A stretch of DNA of 23,493 nt from assembly GCA_030849065.1 (NCBI GenBank), contig JASAON010001417.1, positions 1 through 23,493 on the forward strand. The letters run 5' to 3'. The translations under genes and the position numbers were made by a program. The notes under the pieces are model-generated. The model was not told the DNA's origin and ran no database searches. It was given only the letters and a program-made list of their open reading frames with translations. The DNA is from Jaenimonas drosophilae. Its lineage: Eukaryota; Euglenozoa; Kinetoplastea; Trypanosomatida; Trypanosomatidae. This document shows, piece after piece, positions 1-8,320 of this stretch; the first letter of the stretch is position 1, and each line of letters begins with the position of its first letter.

Positions 1-106
1 TTCACAACCACAGTAGTGTCAAGGCGTTGAATTCACAACCACAGTAGTGTCAAGGCGTTGAGTTCACAACCACAGTAGTGTCAAGGCGTTGAGTTCACAA
101 CCACAG
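1..106. repeat. 31-base direct tandem repeat, about 3.4 copies
   Basis: Units begin at 1, 32, 63 and 94, each opening with TTCACAACCACAG and the full ones closing with AAGGCGTTGA plus one variable and nearly fixed last base. The first three units differ only at the final base (A versus G). The fourth unit breaks off after 13 bases into unique sequence. The array begins at the window edge, so it may be longer. There are no unique spacers between units, so this is a minisatellite and not a CRISPR array. It lies downstream of the decayed 3' end of LRR1. Function unknown. Confidence 0.95.
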
Positions 107-250
107 AGGCTGAACACCACCTCCACATGACGCAAAAAAAAAAAGGGTGCCTCATTATGTTCAGCACACTCATGAGGCTGGAAGTGATATGGGTCCCTAC
201 TCCTAATACATCATGTGGATGTGCATCCCCAACGCGAAGTGGCAACAAAC

Positions 251-706
251 CTAAACCCGGTCATTTCTGTGTTTTTCCAACCTCTGGTAAAGATCCCCAC
301 AAGATACCAGCTCCAGCTCGTTTAAGGACGGACAGTAGTTTGAAAGCAGACCTGCAAATCGTCGCGCAGCTTCCTTCTGGGATGTGTTGCTCTTCACCGA
401 TTACTCGACATAATCGAGCTTGGAGTCCTTCAGGGAGAGTGACGTCATGTTGGTGAGATGATGCGCACGTCGGGTGCGGCATTGCCAACCAGTTCAAGCG
501 AATTCAACGAAGATAGATCAGATAACTTCACTGGTTTACGCGTCTGCTCAACTGGCATCAGATCGACTGCTGGACACTGCATCACCGAACACTTCTCCAG
601 ATCCTTGAATTGCAAATCCAATCCAACGACTTCAGCATTCGATGTTCTCGAGCTTGAGCTGATGGAGCTGTGGAGCTCAAGCTGGCAACCGATCCCAATC
701 TGAGTC
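251..706 (-). pseudogene. Decayed 3' coding tail of the LRR1 gene
   Basis: This stretch aligns by eye with the C-terminal coding region of LRR2 (2452-2760) but cannot be read through. Going down the minus strand, a frame covering about 753-445 keeps LRR-like protein such as KPVKLSDLSSLNSLEL, matching PVKLRTLPSLRSLAI in LRR2. At about 455-465 LRR1 lacks 7 bases relative to LRR2, which shifts the frame. In the next homologous stretch a TAA stop falls at about 401-403, where LRR2 has a glutamine codon (motif LDYVEQ). The homologous terminal stop is the TAG at 251-253. I infer former coding sequence now left as 3' untranslated DNA of a shortened LRR1. A sequencing error could explain one lesion but hardly all of them. 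Confidence 0.75.
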
Positions 707-2053
707 CTACAGTTCCGCATCGCGGAGAAGTGGATAAGCCCTGGGACGCCCACCGATCTCGTTCCACGGGAAATCGGGGCGCAGAAATTGTAACCTTCTG
801 TTCTGCTTCGGATCCCTGAGCTTGGCCAAGAGACGAATGACGGCGTGGTCAGCGAACGGACCCAAAGTACCCTTATACTCCTGCAACGAGGTGAATGGCA
901 GGAGAAAGTCGATCACCACTTCACATCCGTTCATCACGAGCTTCGTGATACGTGAGATATACTCGCCTCGCAATATGAGATCCTCGGTGTCACTGTAGAA
1001 AAACCCCGACGTAAAGCCCAAGATTCTCAGCTCTGGAAAGCCATCTGTGGCAAGACAGGCAAGTGATTCATAAGGCAGTGGGAGCGGAAGATGGAGCTCC
1101 ACCAAGTGAGGTAGTCTGTCAACGGGAAGTTCTCCCGACATCGAGTCACAGTAGCTCAAGTCAAGCACACGAAGTGAGCGGCAACGTATGATCCACTGTG
1201 CATTGGTGATGGAGGTATTATGTGCCCGCAACTCACGCAAGTTGAGGAGGGCGGCCACCGGACTGAGGTCTGTAAGTTGTTCGTTGTGGCTGACATCCAG
1301 TACCTCCAGATTGCGGCAGCTCGTCACCCATGCAAGGTCCTCCATTTCGGTGGCTGGAGCAGTCAACACGCGGAGTTTCCTCAGACTCATCAACGGTGTG
1401 AAGTCTGCTACCTCACACCTGTTGATGTAGAGACTCTCCAGTTTGGTGCAGTACTCTACTTCAGTCAAGGAGGAGATGGAGCTCTCGGAGAGGTCAAGTG
1501 ACCTGAGGGTGGTGCGGTGGGGTGGCAGGGAGTCCATCAATTGCTGAAGGCCACGTCCCCACACTTCCTTCGCACGAATCTCCGTCAGTTGTGGAGAAGC
1601 AAAGTACACCTCCTCCAAGTTTACGCACCCAGTGAGGTCCACACACGTCAGTTGCGGGGTGGCACCTTTGATACGAAGGCTTGTGAGTTCAGTGCAGTAG
1701 GAGAAGTCCAGGTGCGTCATCGAACGAAGTTCTTCACCGAATAGATCAACTTCCCCCGTCACTTCTTCTGACTTGAGAGTGACAATACCCATGCAGGAAC
1801 TTCGCACCCACAACATCTCATCATTCAGGGCACATTTCACCTCGGATGTGAAGTGTGGCTTCAGCAGGTGTACCGTGCAATCTGAACCACTTCGCGCGAT
1901 GCAGAGTGAAGGATAGGGCATATAGCCCCCCTTAGTATACTCTAGCGCAATGCGGCAGCTGCGTGAGGCTGCGGCGAACGCTCGTGATAGTGGGTGGCGC
2001 GAATACGCACACACGATGTCCCACATGTGTTGAGTCGGCACAGCTTCTGACAT
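707..2053 (-). CDS. Leucine-rich repeat protein 1 (448 aa, C-terminally shortened)
   Basis: The product starts at an ATG at 2053 and has a family-specific head (PTQHMWDIVCAYSRH, residues 6-20, then SRSCRIAL) before leucine-rich repeats begin near residue 112 with THLDFSYCTELTSLRI. Repeats continue to about residue 350, with units such as LEVLDVSHNEQLTDLSPV and LRVLDLSYCDSMSGELPV. No signal peptide or membrane segment is visible, so an intracellular protein-binding scaffold is likely. The partner is unknown. It is a close relative of LRR2 and LRR3. The last roughly 30 residues have no match in LRR2 and look like read-through in a shifted frame, because LRR-like coding continues in another frame below 753. 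A conserved splice-acceptor candidate lies 21 bases upstream of the ATG. It could be a functional truncated gene or an early pseudogene. Confidence 0.85.
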   Translation of the reverse strand: MSEAVPTQHMWDIVCAYSRHPLSRAFAAASRSCRIALEYTKGGYMPYPSLCIARSGSDCTVHLLKPHFTSEVKCALNDEMLWVRSSCMGIVTLKSEEVTGEVDLFGEELRSMTHLDFSYCTELTSLRIKGATPQLTCVDLTGCVNLEEVYFASPQLTEIRAKEVWGRGLQQLMDSLPPHRTTLRSLDLSESSISSLTEVEYCTKLESLYINRCEVADFTPLMSLRKLRVLTAPATEMEDLAWVTSCRNLEVLDVSHNEQLTDLSPVAALLNLRELRAHNTSITNAQWIIRCRSLRVLDLSYCDSMSGELPVDRLPHLVELHLPLPLPYESLACLATDGFPELRILGFTSGFFYSDTEDLILRGEYISRITKLVMNGCEVVIDFLLPFTSLQEYKGTLGPFADHAVIRLLAKLRDPKQNRRLQFLRPDFPWNEIGGRPRAYPLLRDAEL

Positions 2054-2451
2054 TGTTTTCTCGTCCTCTTGTCTCTGGGTAGAATGAGTGAAGATGTATC
2101 AAGCTAACAAGCAAACTTCATTCACGATGAACGAGTCGAGGCGAGCAGTGAATGGAGAGTCGGGGAGAAATCAGACGGTGACGCACCGCGGGTGGAGATG
2201 AGGGAAAGTGGTTCACATATGACGAGTGAAAGAGGGTGGGGACGAGAGAGGGGCTTGGCACTACGAACCTTGGGAGAGGGGGGAGGGGTTATCGGTTCAA
2301 AGCACCTCAACCACGCGCACACACATGTTGCACGGAAAAGGAGCGTTGAAAGCTTGAACGTGAAGCGCACTCATGAGGCTGAAAGTGGTAGTGGGTCCCT
2401 GTACCAACACATCATCTGGATGTGCATCACCAACGTGAAGTGGCAATCATC
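2054..2451. other. Intergenic region between LRR2 and LRR1
   Basis: No gene is supported here. The part next to LRR1 (2054-2142) is nearly identical to 4004-4092 upstream of LRR2, with about six mismatches in 90 bases, so the duplicated unit includes the 5' flank. Beyond that the two flanks diverge. Bases 2203-2290 are strongly purine-rich on the plus strand, hence pyrimidine-rich on the coding strand, and could also direct processing. Bases 2366-2451 resemble 165-250 downstream of the LRR1 remnant, so the 3' flanks are duplicated as well. Confidence 0.7.
2075..2076 (-). promoter_or_regulatory. Candidate trans-splice acceptor AG for LRR1
   Basis: On the coding strand the AG follows the pyrimidine-rich stretch CTTCACTCATTCTACCC and leaves a 21-base 5' leader before the ATG. 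The same stretch and AG are preserved upstream of LRR2, which supports function. Inferred from kinetoplastid mRNA processing rules; no transcript was seen. Confidence 0.5.
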
Positions 2452-4003
2452 CTAAACCCAGACGTATCCGTACTTTTCCAGCCTCTGGTCCTCAAGATTC
2501 CCACAAGACACCACCACAAGCTCGTTCAAGGAAGGACAATACTTTGAAAGAAGACCTGCCAATTTTTGCACAGCTTCCTTCTGGGTTATGTTGTTCTTCA
2601 CCGATTGCTCGACATAATCGAGCTTGGAGTCCTCCAGGGAGAGTGACGTCATGTTGGTGAGTCGGGAGACGATACGCAGGTCGGGTGCGTTCATACCACC
2701 AATTGCGAGCGACCTCAACGAAGGTAGAGTACGCAGCTTCACTGGTTNACCCGAGTATGGACACTTCGCTGAGTCTGGTCGAATGGTGCATGAAAAGCAG
2801 CGGCACATCAGTAGCGTTCAACTTCTTCAAGGAGGTAAAACCCAGCAGGATGGAGGGGTCAACTCTGCATCCAAACATAACGAGGTGTGTGATACGCGAG
2901 AGATAGGCGCCTCCCATTTTGGGGTACATACCCATGGCTCCGGAGTCGTTCCACGTTAAGACCAGGATTCTCAGCTCTGGGAATTCATCTGTGGCAAAGC
3001 AGGCAAGTGTTTCATGAGGCAGTGAGAATGGAATATGGAACTCCACCAAGTGAGGTAGTCTGTCAACGGGAAGTACTCCCGACATCGAGTCACAGTAGCT
3101 CAAGTCAAGCACACGAAGTGAGCGGCAACATATGATCCACTGTGCATTGGTGATGGAGGTATGATGTGCCCGCAACTCACGCAAGTTGAGGAGGGCGGCC
3201 ACCGGACTAAAGTTTTCAATTTCTTCGTTGCCGCTGACATCCAGTACCTCCAGATTGCGGCAGCTCGTCACCCACGTAACGTCTTGCATCTTGGTGCGTG
3301 CAGCACGCACTACGCGAAGCTTTTCCAGTTTCCCTAATGGTGCCAAGTTTGTGACTCCTCCGCAGGACGTGATGTCTAGGCTCTCCAGTTTGGTGCAGTG
3401 CTCTACTTCAGTCAAGGAGGGGATGAGGCACCCAGTGAGATTGAGGGACCTGAGGGTGGTGCGGTGGGGTGGCAGGGAGTCCAGCACCCGCTGAAGGCCG
3501 GTTCCCTGCACTCCTCCCGCACGAATCTCCGTCAGTTGTGGAGAAGCAAAGTACACCTCCTCCAAGTTTACGCACCCAGTGAGGTCCACACACGTCAGTT
3601 GCGGGGTGGCACCTTTGATACGAAGGCTTGTGAGTTTAGTGCAGTAGGAGAAGTCCAGGTGTGTGATTAAACCAAGCAGTTCTCCATCTAGTTCAAGGAC
3701 CCCCAACACTGCCGTTGACTTGAGAGTGATATAACCCTTGCAGGAACCACGCAGCCACGTCATCTCATAATTCAGGACACGTGCCAAGACCTCGGATGTG
3801 AAGCGTGACTGAAGCAGATGTATCGTGCAATCTGAGCCAGTGCGAGTGAGGCAGACTGGATAACAGAGCATGTAGCCCCTCCTCTTACGCTCTAGCGCAA
3901 TGCGGCAGCTGCGTGAGGCTGCGGCCAACGCTCGTGATGGAGGGTAGCGCGAAAACGCACACACGATGTCCCACATGTGTTGAGTCGGCACAGCTGCTGC
4001 CAT
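2452..4003 (-). CDS. Leucine-rich repeat protein 2, frame interrupted near base 2748
   Basis: The gene starts at an ATG at 4003 with the same head as LRR1 (PTQHMWDIVCAFSRY) and then leucine-rich repeats from about residue 112, including LEVLDVSGNEEIENFSPV and LRVLDLSYCDSMSGVLPV. In the opening frame an open stretch runs to 2492, but after about base 2750 it no longer looks like LRR protein. The frame that ends at 2452 does, with LRTLPSLRSLAIGG, then LTNMTSLSLEDSKLDYVEQ and a tail ending in EKYGYVWV. The switch falls within a few tens of bases of the only ambiguous base in the window. The intact protein would be roughly 515 residues. Either an assembly error or a real frameshift would explain this. 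Two-base-phase logic (one base too many, or two too few) fits the switch. Intracellular binding scaffold by family; partner unknown. Confidence 0.8.
2748..2748. other. Ambiguous base (n) inside LRR2
   Basis: This is the only n in the window. In the opening LRR2 frame it falls in codon TNA, which would be a stop if n is A or G. In the downstream LRR frame it falls in NAA. The aligned position in the LRR1 remnant is AAA, lysine. The base therefore marks weak sequence exactly where the reading frame changes. Confidence 0.95.
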
Positions 4004-4308
4004 TGTGTTCTCGTCCTCTTGTCTCTGGGTAGAATGAGTAGAAATGTATCAAGCTAACAAGCAAACTTCATTCACGATGAACGAGTTGTGGCGTGAACGT
4101 AGAAGGGAAATAAAGAACGAGAGGTGCACTTGTACGGCATATGTGATGGAGGGAGGGTCATTGTGAGGCCCCGTCAATCATGTGTGAAGAGCGGAGGAGA
4201 GCGGACTATGAAGGGGCAGGTGGAGGGGAGCGAGAAGATGTCTCATCAGCGTGTGATGCCAGAAGCCTTCATCGGCTGAGGAATGCATGAAGTGGGTACG
4301 TTGAGGGG
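4004..4308. other. Intergenic region upstream of LRR2
   Basis: The first 90 bases match the LRR1 5' flank. The remainder is unique. Bases 4189-4240 are purine-rich on the plus strand, hence a pyrimidine-rich stretch on the coding strand. No reading frame or RNA gene is supported. Confidence 0.6.
4025..4026 (-). promoter_or_regulatory. Candidate trans-splice acceptor AG for LRR2
   Basis: It is the counterpart of the LRR1 acceptor, 21 bases upstream of the ATG, preceded on the coding strand by a stretch ending in CTCATTCTACCC. Position and sequence are conserved between the two paralogues while bases further upstream diverge. Confidence 0.5.
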
Positions 4309-4944
4309 CTACCTATTGCTCCTTCTACTCTGAGTGATGAGAGAGCGTTGATCAATGGAGCGGAAGAAGGCCGCCGCATCATGAACCCACGCCTCTGCGT
4401 CGGCAGGCCTGCCGTCCATGGCAGCATCTCTGCATGGTGGACGGCTCCGTTGCTCGAGGGAGTGAAGCTCACGTGGCTGGGATTGATGTTCGTCGTCTTC
4501 CTCTTCTTCTTCATCTCGCGGTCGCCGTCGTTGCTGGGCCGATGGCCGCCACACTGGCATCTCCTCCAGATCCTCCTCCAGCCCAATCCACAAGGGTGTC
4601 TTGGGGCTCGGCATATCCACGTCGGGCCGCAGTTGTACCGCCCTCGGCGCCGTTTGTGTGCCCGACACTGCTGCACACCGCGCCACGGTGGGAGGTGGTG
4701 AGGTCCACGACCCACGGCCCTCCTGAGCGGGGGTTGTGCGGGTGGAGGCGGTAAGGCCCTCAAACTCCTCGCTCGGGCGGGTTGAGGTCCTGCCTGGTCC
4801 TGTGCGTGTGGCAGGGGTTGCGTCGCGGAGACCATCGCTCAAGGTGGAGGTGCGTGGCCCACGAAGGCTGCCCATACTGCCACGACTGAGAGGTGTGACA
4901 GCGCTTGTGGTGAGGACACAACGGTCCAGCGCATCGTCCTCCAT
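4309..4944 (-). CDS. Hypothetical protein, 211 aa
   Basis: I do not recognise this protein. I chose the ATG at 4944 (MEDDALDRC), because the longer open frame begins at a TTG lying before the candidate splice acceptor. The first two thirds are rich in Ser, Thr, Pro and Arg with possible phosphorylation sites (TPLSRGSMGSLRG; several TP pairs) and look disordered. A motif PKTPLWIGLEEDLEEMPVW follows, then an acidic run of five Glu and two Asp. The last 30 residues contain a likely amphipathic helix, EAWVHDAAAFFRSIDQRSL, which looks like a genuine short interaction motif. The frame is open throughout and sits in the correct place and strand between LRR2 and KRI1. Overlapping frames on the other strands lack such structure. 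Function cannot be inferred. Confidence 0.65.
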   Translation of the reverse strand: MEDDALDRCVLTTSAVTPLSRGSMGSLRGPRTSTLSDGLRDATPATRTGPGRTSTRPSEEFEGLTASTRTTPAQEGRGSWTSPPPTVARCAAVSGTQTAPRAVQLRPDVDMPSPKTPLWIGLEEDLEEMPVWRPSAQQRRRPRDEEEEEDDEHQSQPRELHSLEQRSRPPCRDAAMDGRPADAEAWVHDAAAFFRSIDQRSLITQSRRSNR

Positions 4945-5006
4945 ACTCGCTCTCTCCGGTGTAGATATAAGGGGGTACCTGGGAACTCTAAATAGTGTGT
5001 GTGGCT

Positions 5007-5008
5007 CT
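5007..5008 (-). promoter_or_regulatory. Candidate trans-splice acceptor for the 211-aa protein
   Basis: On the coding strand TTCTCTTCTATCCATCTCC (about 5041-5059) is followed about 35 bases later by TTATAGAG. The AG at 5008-5007 would give a leader of about 62 bases before the ATG at 4944 and exclude the TTG at 5016. A second AG lies two bases further on. Confidence 0.4.
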
Positions 5009-5201
5009 ATAAGCAAATGTGTGATGATGATTGCCTTGGCGGAGATGGATAGAAGAGAATCGGTGCGGAAACACTTGCGTACTCACAGACAGAGATTCCA
5101 ACCCTCCAACACCAACATTTTTCTTGTGTTTGTTGTTGTTGTTAGCTGTTGTTAGGTAGAAGCCTGTGTTGGCTCATCTTATTCGTTGAGATTGTCATGA
5201 T

Positions 5202-7877
5202 TTATGGCTTCTTCTTGGGAAATCGTGGTCGTTGTGGGGGTTCATGGTGGGAGTGAGATGGAGCCTGTGGACGACGATTGTGAAGATGTGGGTGTTGTTG
5301 TTGTTGTTGTTGCTTGGGCTTCTTGAATGGCTGAGTTGGCCCCTCACCCACCTCACGCAGCCGCTTGCGAAGGTTCGCCACAATCTCCATCCCCTTCTCC
5401 TCGGAGAGGCTTGAGTCGAGCACCGCTGTGCGCTCCACCTCTCCATAACGCCGTGAGCTCCGCTGAGAATCCATCTCACGAAAACCCTTGGTGCGTTTGC
5501 GCTCAATGCGCCCACGATCCCGACGATTGCTGTGGGCATCCATGTAGGCGGCGTAGCACCGCATCGGGGCGATCATGTTGAGCTGCCGATCATCCCTGGC
5601 GAGGATTTCTTCGAGGGAGAGCGTAAAGTCCTCCGCGGGAACCTCACGGTACTTGAAGTGGGAGAGGCCTGAGCCCTCCACAGAGCCGCTGGCGTAGTGG
5701 AGGCGGTCGTACTCCTCCTCCTTGCGCTTCAAGTCGTGCTGCAGCTGATCCATGGTGGCCTTGTGGGTGTCTGCTTGTGTGGCACCAGGCATGGCAGGTG
5801 CGTCTGGGTAGAGCACATCTGCGGTGTGCGTGGAGGTGTGGCGGCCCCCTGCCTCCTCCCCCAGACCATCAAAGCCTCCGCCGAGTAGCTTGCTGAACTC
5901 ATCGGAGAAGAAGGGGTCCTCGCCATCCTCCACATCGCCACCCTTCTTCTTTTTGGATGAGGTGGTGGTGCCGGAGGCGGCTGCCATCTGCTGCGCCTCC
6001 TCCAAGGAGGCGGCGTTGAAGAGGTCGGGGTCCTTGGCAAGTGCGGCGCGCATCGTGGCAATATCCATCGCCTCATCGTCCTCATCACCTTCCCCATCGA
6101 GCTCCTGCTCAAAGAAGGCCATCTCATCCTCATCCACCATTTCGTCATCGTAGAACTCATCATTGAAGAGGGAGGCCATCTTGCGATCAAACTCCTCCGC
6201 GTTGAAGTCGGCATCGAGATCATGCTCACTCCACACCGCCTGAAGCCGCTTCTCCAGAGCGTCTGACCCACCACGTCGAGCGGAGGTGGATGATGATGAA
6301 GCATCGCCGCCATCTTGACCGTGTTTTCCGCGCGGGCCGCCCACCAGTCCCGCGACTGCGGCGATGAGCGCACGTTGCTCGTCAATCTCCTGCCGCTTGA
6401 GATGTTTCAGCCGCTTGAGCTCCTCCAGCTGCTGCTGACGTTGTTCCTCCGCGCGATCCAAACGCCGCTGACGTGCATCTTTGCGCGAGGTATCCGGCCG
6501 ACGCAACAGCCCCGCCGCTGCCTCACCAATGGGGCGAGCAAAGGTTTGCACGTGCTCCACATCCTCGCCATCCTCCTCGTGGCGGAACTGCTTGTCTTGG
6601 TACTCACGCTCCCACACCTCCGCGTCATTGAAGAAGGCCTCATCGGCCTCCTCTTGTGCAAGCTGGGCTAAGTTGTAGTGGCCACCACCTCCTTCCGCAT
6701 CATCATCATCATCGCCCTCCGCACCACGCCAGAGCTCCTTGACGAAGAAGTTGCGGATGAATGTTTCCTGATCCTCACGCGGTGCCTCTCCATCCACGGC
6801 GGTTGGTGAGGATGATGCGCCGCCAGTGAGGCTAAAAGCTTCCTCAAGCAAACGTACTTGCTCATCACGAAGCTCATCATCATTCTCCGCCGCCGCCGTG
6901 GAAGATGTGGTGGCAGAGGTACCCGCCTTCTTGCTTGGCTTGATGATGAATTTTCCGTCGTCTTCCTCATTCTCATCACCTTCCACGCCCTTGAGGAAGG
7001 CCTCACGAAGTTTTCGCTCCTCCGCGGTTTGCGGTCGCAGCCGACGTGTGCCGCTGCCATCACCAACCTGCGCCTCCTCCTTCTCATCCTCCGCACCGGT
7101 GGCGAGGCTCGTCAGCTTGCGCTCGTACTCATCCTTCAAGGTGAAGCCCGCGGCGTTGGCCGTCTTCTTGTGGCGGCGTGCTTCGACCATCTTTTCAAAG
7201 ACTTCGGTGTTGTGGCGTGTTTGTTCCTCTGCTGACGGGAAGTAGCGCTGCATCAGGTACGGCTCCTCCACCTCCTTCACATCGGCCGTGGAGGTGCCAT
7301 GCACGGCGGCCTTGCGCACCGCGAGGAGGGCCTTGGCGAAGGCCAACTCATGTTCGGGGGTGAGAAGCATCGCATCATCATCCTCCTCCGCATCATCCCC
7401 GGATTCATCCTCGTCCTCCTCATCGGAACCATGTTTCCCCGCCACCGACTTGAGACGTTTGCCGTACTTCTCCGTGAGGCGATGCAGCTCTTGTTTGCGC
7501 TTGATGGCTTCAAATTTGGTGGCGTAGGCATCATTGATGCGTACAACGCCATCCTCATCCTCCTCGTGATGATCCTCGCCATCCCCATCCTCACCCAACA
7601 CCTTCTTCCTCGTGGTTCGGACTACGCTCGTTGTTGTTGGTGCATCATCATCACTGCTGCTGGAATCATCAAAGAGGTTCCGCTTCTTTGCCGGGGCAAC
7701 ATCGCCACCACTGGACGATGATGGCTGAATGATGCGCGAGCGCGGCATCTTGGCCTTGCCCTCGTGGCTGTGAGGATTGCGCGCACGCTCACGTTGATCG
7801 GCACGCTGGAGCTCCCCAACCAGCTCCTTCTCATCCTCGGAGCTACTCTCATCAAATACCACAGCCTTTCGTACCAT
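5202..7877 (-). CDS. KRI1: KRI1 homologue, 40S ribosome biogenesis factor (891 aa)
   Basis: Kri1 is a nucleolar protein that works with Krr1 in processing pre-rRNA for the small ribosomal subunit. The family landmarks appear in order. An acidic, serine-rich N-terminus precedes VRINDAYATKFEAIKRKQEL with LTEKYGK near residues 112-140. Next come FIRNFFVKELW and a long basic coiled-coil stretch around residues 470-510 (LEELKRLKHLKRQEIDEQ), then DLDADFNAEEFDRKMASLF. A conserved C-terminal block from about residue 739 carries PAEDFTLSLEEILARDDRQLN and a basic RRDRGRIERKRTKGF. The tail is a polyglutamine and histidine-rich stretch after KKPKQ. Acidic runs throughout are normal for this family. The start ATG at 7877 (MVRKAVVFDESSSEDE) follows an AG acceptor closely. 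The length exceeds that of the yeast protein because of low-complexity expansions. Confidence 0.92.
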   Translation of the reverse strand: MVRKAVVFDESSSEDEKELVGELQRADQRERARNPHSHEGKAKMPRSRIIQPSSSSGGDVAPAKKRNLFDDSSSSDDDAPTTTSVVRTTRKKVLGEDGDGEDHHEEDEDGVVRINDAYATKFEAIKRKQELHRLTEKYGKRLKSVAGKHGSDEEDEDESGDDAEEDDDAMLLTPEHELAFAKALLAVRKAAVHGTSTADVKEVEEPYLMQRYFPSAEEQTRHNTEVFEKMVEARRHKKTANAAGFTLKDEYERKLTSLATGAEDEKEEAQVGDGSGTRRLRPQTAEERKLREAFLKGVEGDENEEDDGKFIIKPSKKAGTSATTSSTAAAENDDELRDEQVRLLEEAFSLTGGASSSPTAVDGEAPREDQETFIRNFFVKELWRGAEGDDDDDAEGGGGHYNLAQLAQEEADEAFFNDAEVWEREYQDKQFRHEEDGEDVEHVQTFARPIGEAAAGLLRRPDTSRKDARQRRLDRAEEQRQQQLEELKRLKHLKRQEIDEQRALIAAVAGLVGGPRGKHGQDGGDASSSSTSARRGGSDALEKRLQAVWSEHDLDADFNAEEFDRKMASLFNDEFYDDEMVDEDEMAFFEQELDGEGDEDDEAMDIATMRAALAKDPDLFNAASLEEAQQMAAASGTTTSSKKKKGGDVEDGEDPFFSDEFSKLLGGGFDGLGEEAGGRHTSTHTADVLYPDAPAMPGATQADTHKATMDQLQHDLKRKEEEYDRLHYASGSVEGSGLSHFKYREVPAEDFTLSLEEILARDDRQLNMIAPMRCYAAYMDAHSNRRDRGRIERKRTKGFREMDSQRSSRRYGEVERTAVLDSSLSEEKGMEIVANLRKRLREVGEGPTQPFKKPKQQQQQQHPHLHNRRPQAPSHSHHEPPQRPRFPKKKP

Positions 7878-7916
7878 CTTTGCACCAACAATGTCTGTCT
7901 CTCTGTGTGTATATAC

Positions 7917-7918
7917 CT
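7917..7918 (-). promoter_or_regulatory. Candidate trans-splice acceptor for KRI1 after a (GTT)n stretch
   Basis: On the coding strand ten GTT units (7921-7950) run directly into GTAGGTATA. The AG lies about 40 bases before the ATG at 7877. GTT repeats are two-thirds T and could replace a conventional pyrimidine tract. Inference only. Confidence 0.4.

Positions 7919-7920
<2 letters not shown>

Positions 7921-7951
<31 letters not shown>
7921..7951. repeat. (AAC)10 microsatellite
   Basis: Ten perfect AAC units on the plus strand are followed by degenerate AACCACAACC. On the coding strand this is (GTT)10, immediately before the KRI1 acceptor. Confidence 0.95.
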
Positions 7952-7952
<1 letters not shown>

Positions 7953-8273
7953 CCACAACCACAAGAGAGATGGAAATGATGGAGCAGCATGCATCGGAGT
8001 ACTTCAGCCACACAGCACACAAACACACACACACTTGCAACACATGTGGTAGAGGATGGATGATCCATGACAATAAAGTTGAGGTGGTACGAAAAATCTA
8101 TCAACCCACACAACCCACCCACACACGCACACACACGCATGATGTGTTGTTGAGGCGTTGTTCTTCTTTGTTGTTGGTGTGTGTGTGAGAGAGAGAGAGA
8201 CGTGATGTGGTTGTATGTGGCCTGGCTCTCTAGTGTAGGTAGCCTGTGTGTGCCTACGGTGCCATGGCAGCCA

Positions 8274-8310
<37 letters not shown>
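8274..8310. repeat. (CAT)12 microsatellite
   Basis: About twelve perfect CAT units on the plus strand lie ten bases beyond the stop of the membrane-protein gene. In the mRNA this would be a (GAU)n or (AUG)n tract at the start of the 3' untranslated region. Confidence 0.95.
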
Positions 8311-8312
<2 letters not shown>

Positions 8313-8320
8313 CGTTGGCC

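Larger units (their letters stand above)
7878..8320. other. Intergenic region between the membrane-protein gene and KRI1
   Basis: It holds the (AAC)10 repeat, CA-rich stretches (8015-8035, 8099-8140), a short GA run at 8186-8200 and a CAT repeat at 8274-8310 just after the neighbouring stop codon. No further gene is supported. Confidence 0.7.

Noticed and set aside
1..106. CRISPR array
   Set aside because: The units follow one another directly without unique spacers, and the genome is eukaryotic.
4348..4754. Plus-strand frames opposite the 211-aa protein
   Set aside because: They are antisense reflections of a GC-rich coding region. The minus-strand frame has better protein character and the correct strand.
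5729..7600. Many long frames on both strands within KRI1
   Set aside because: Acidic and serine-rich codon repeats produce open frames in several phases. Only the KRI1 frame carries family motifs.
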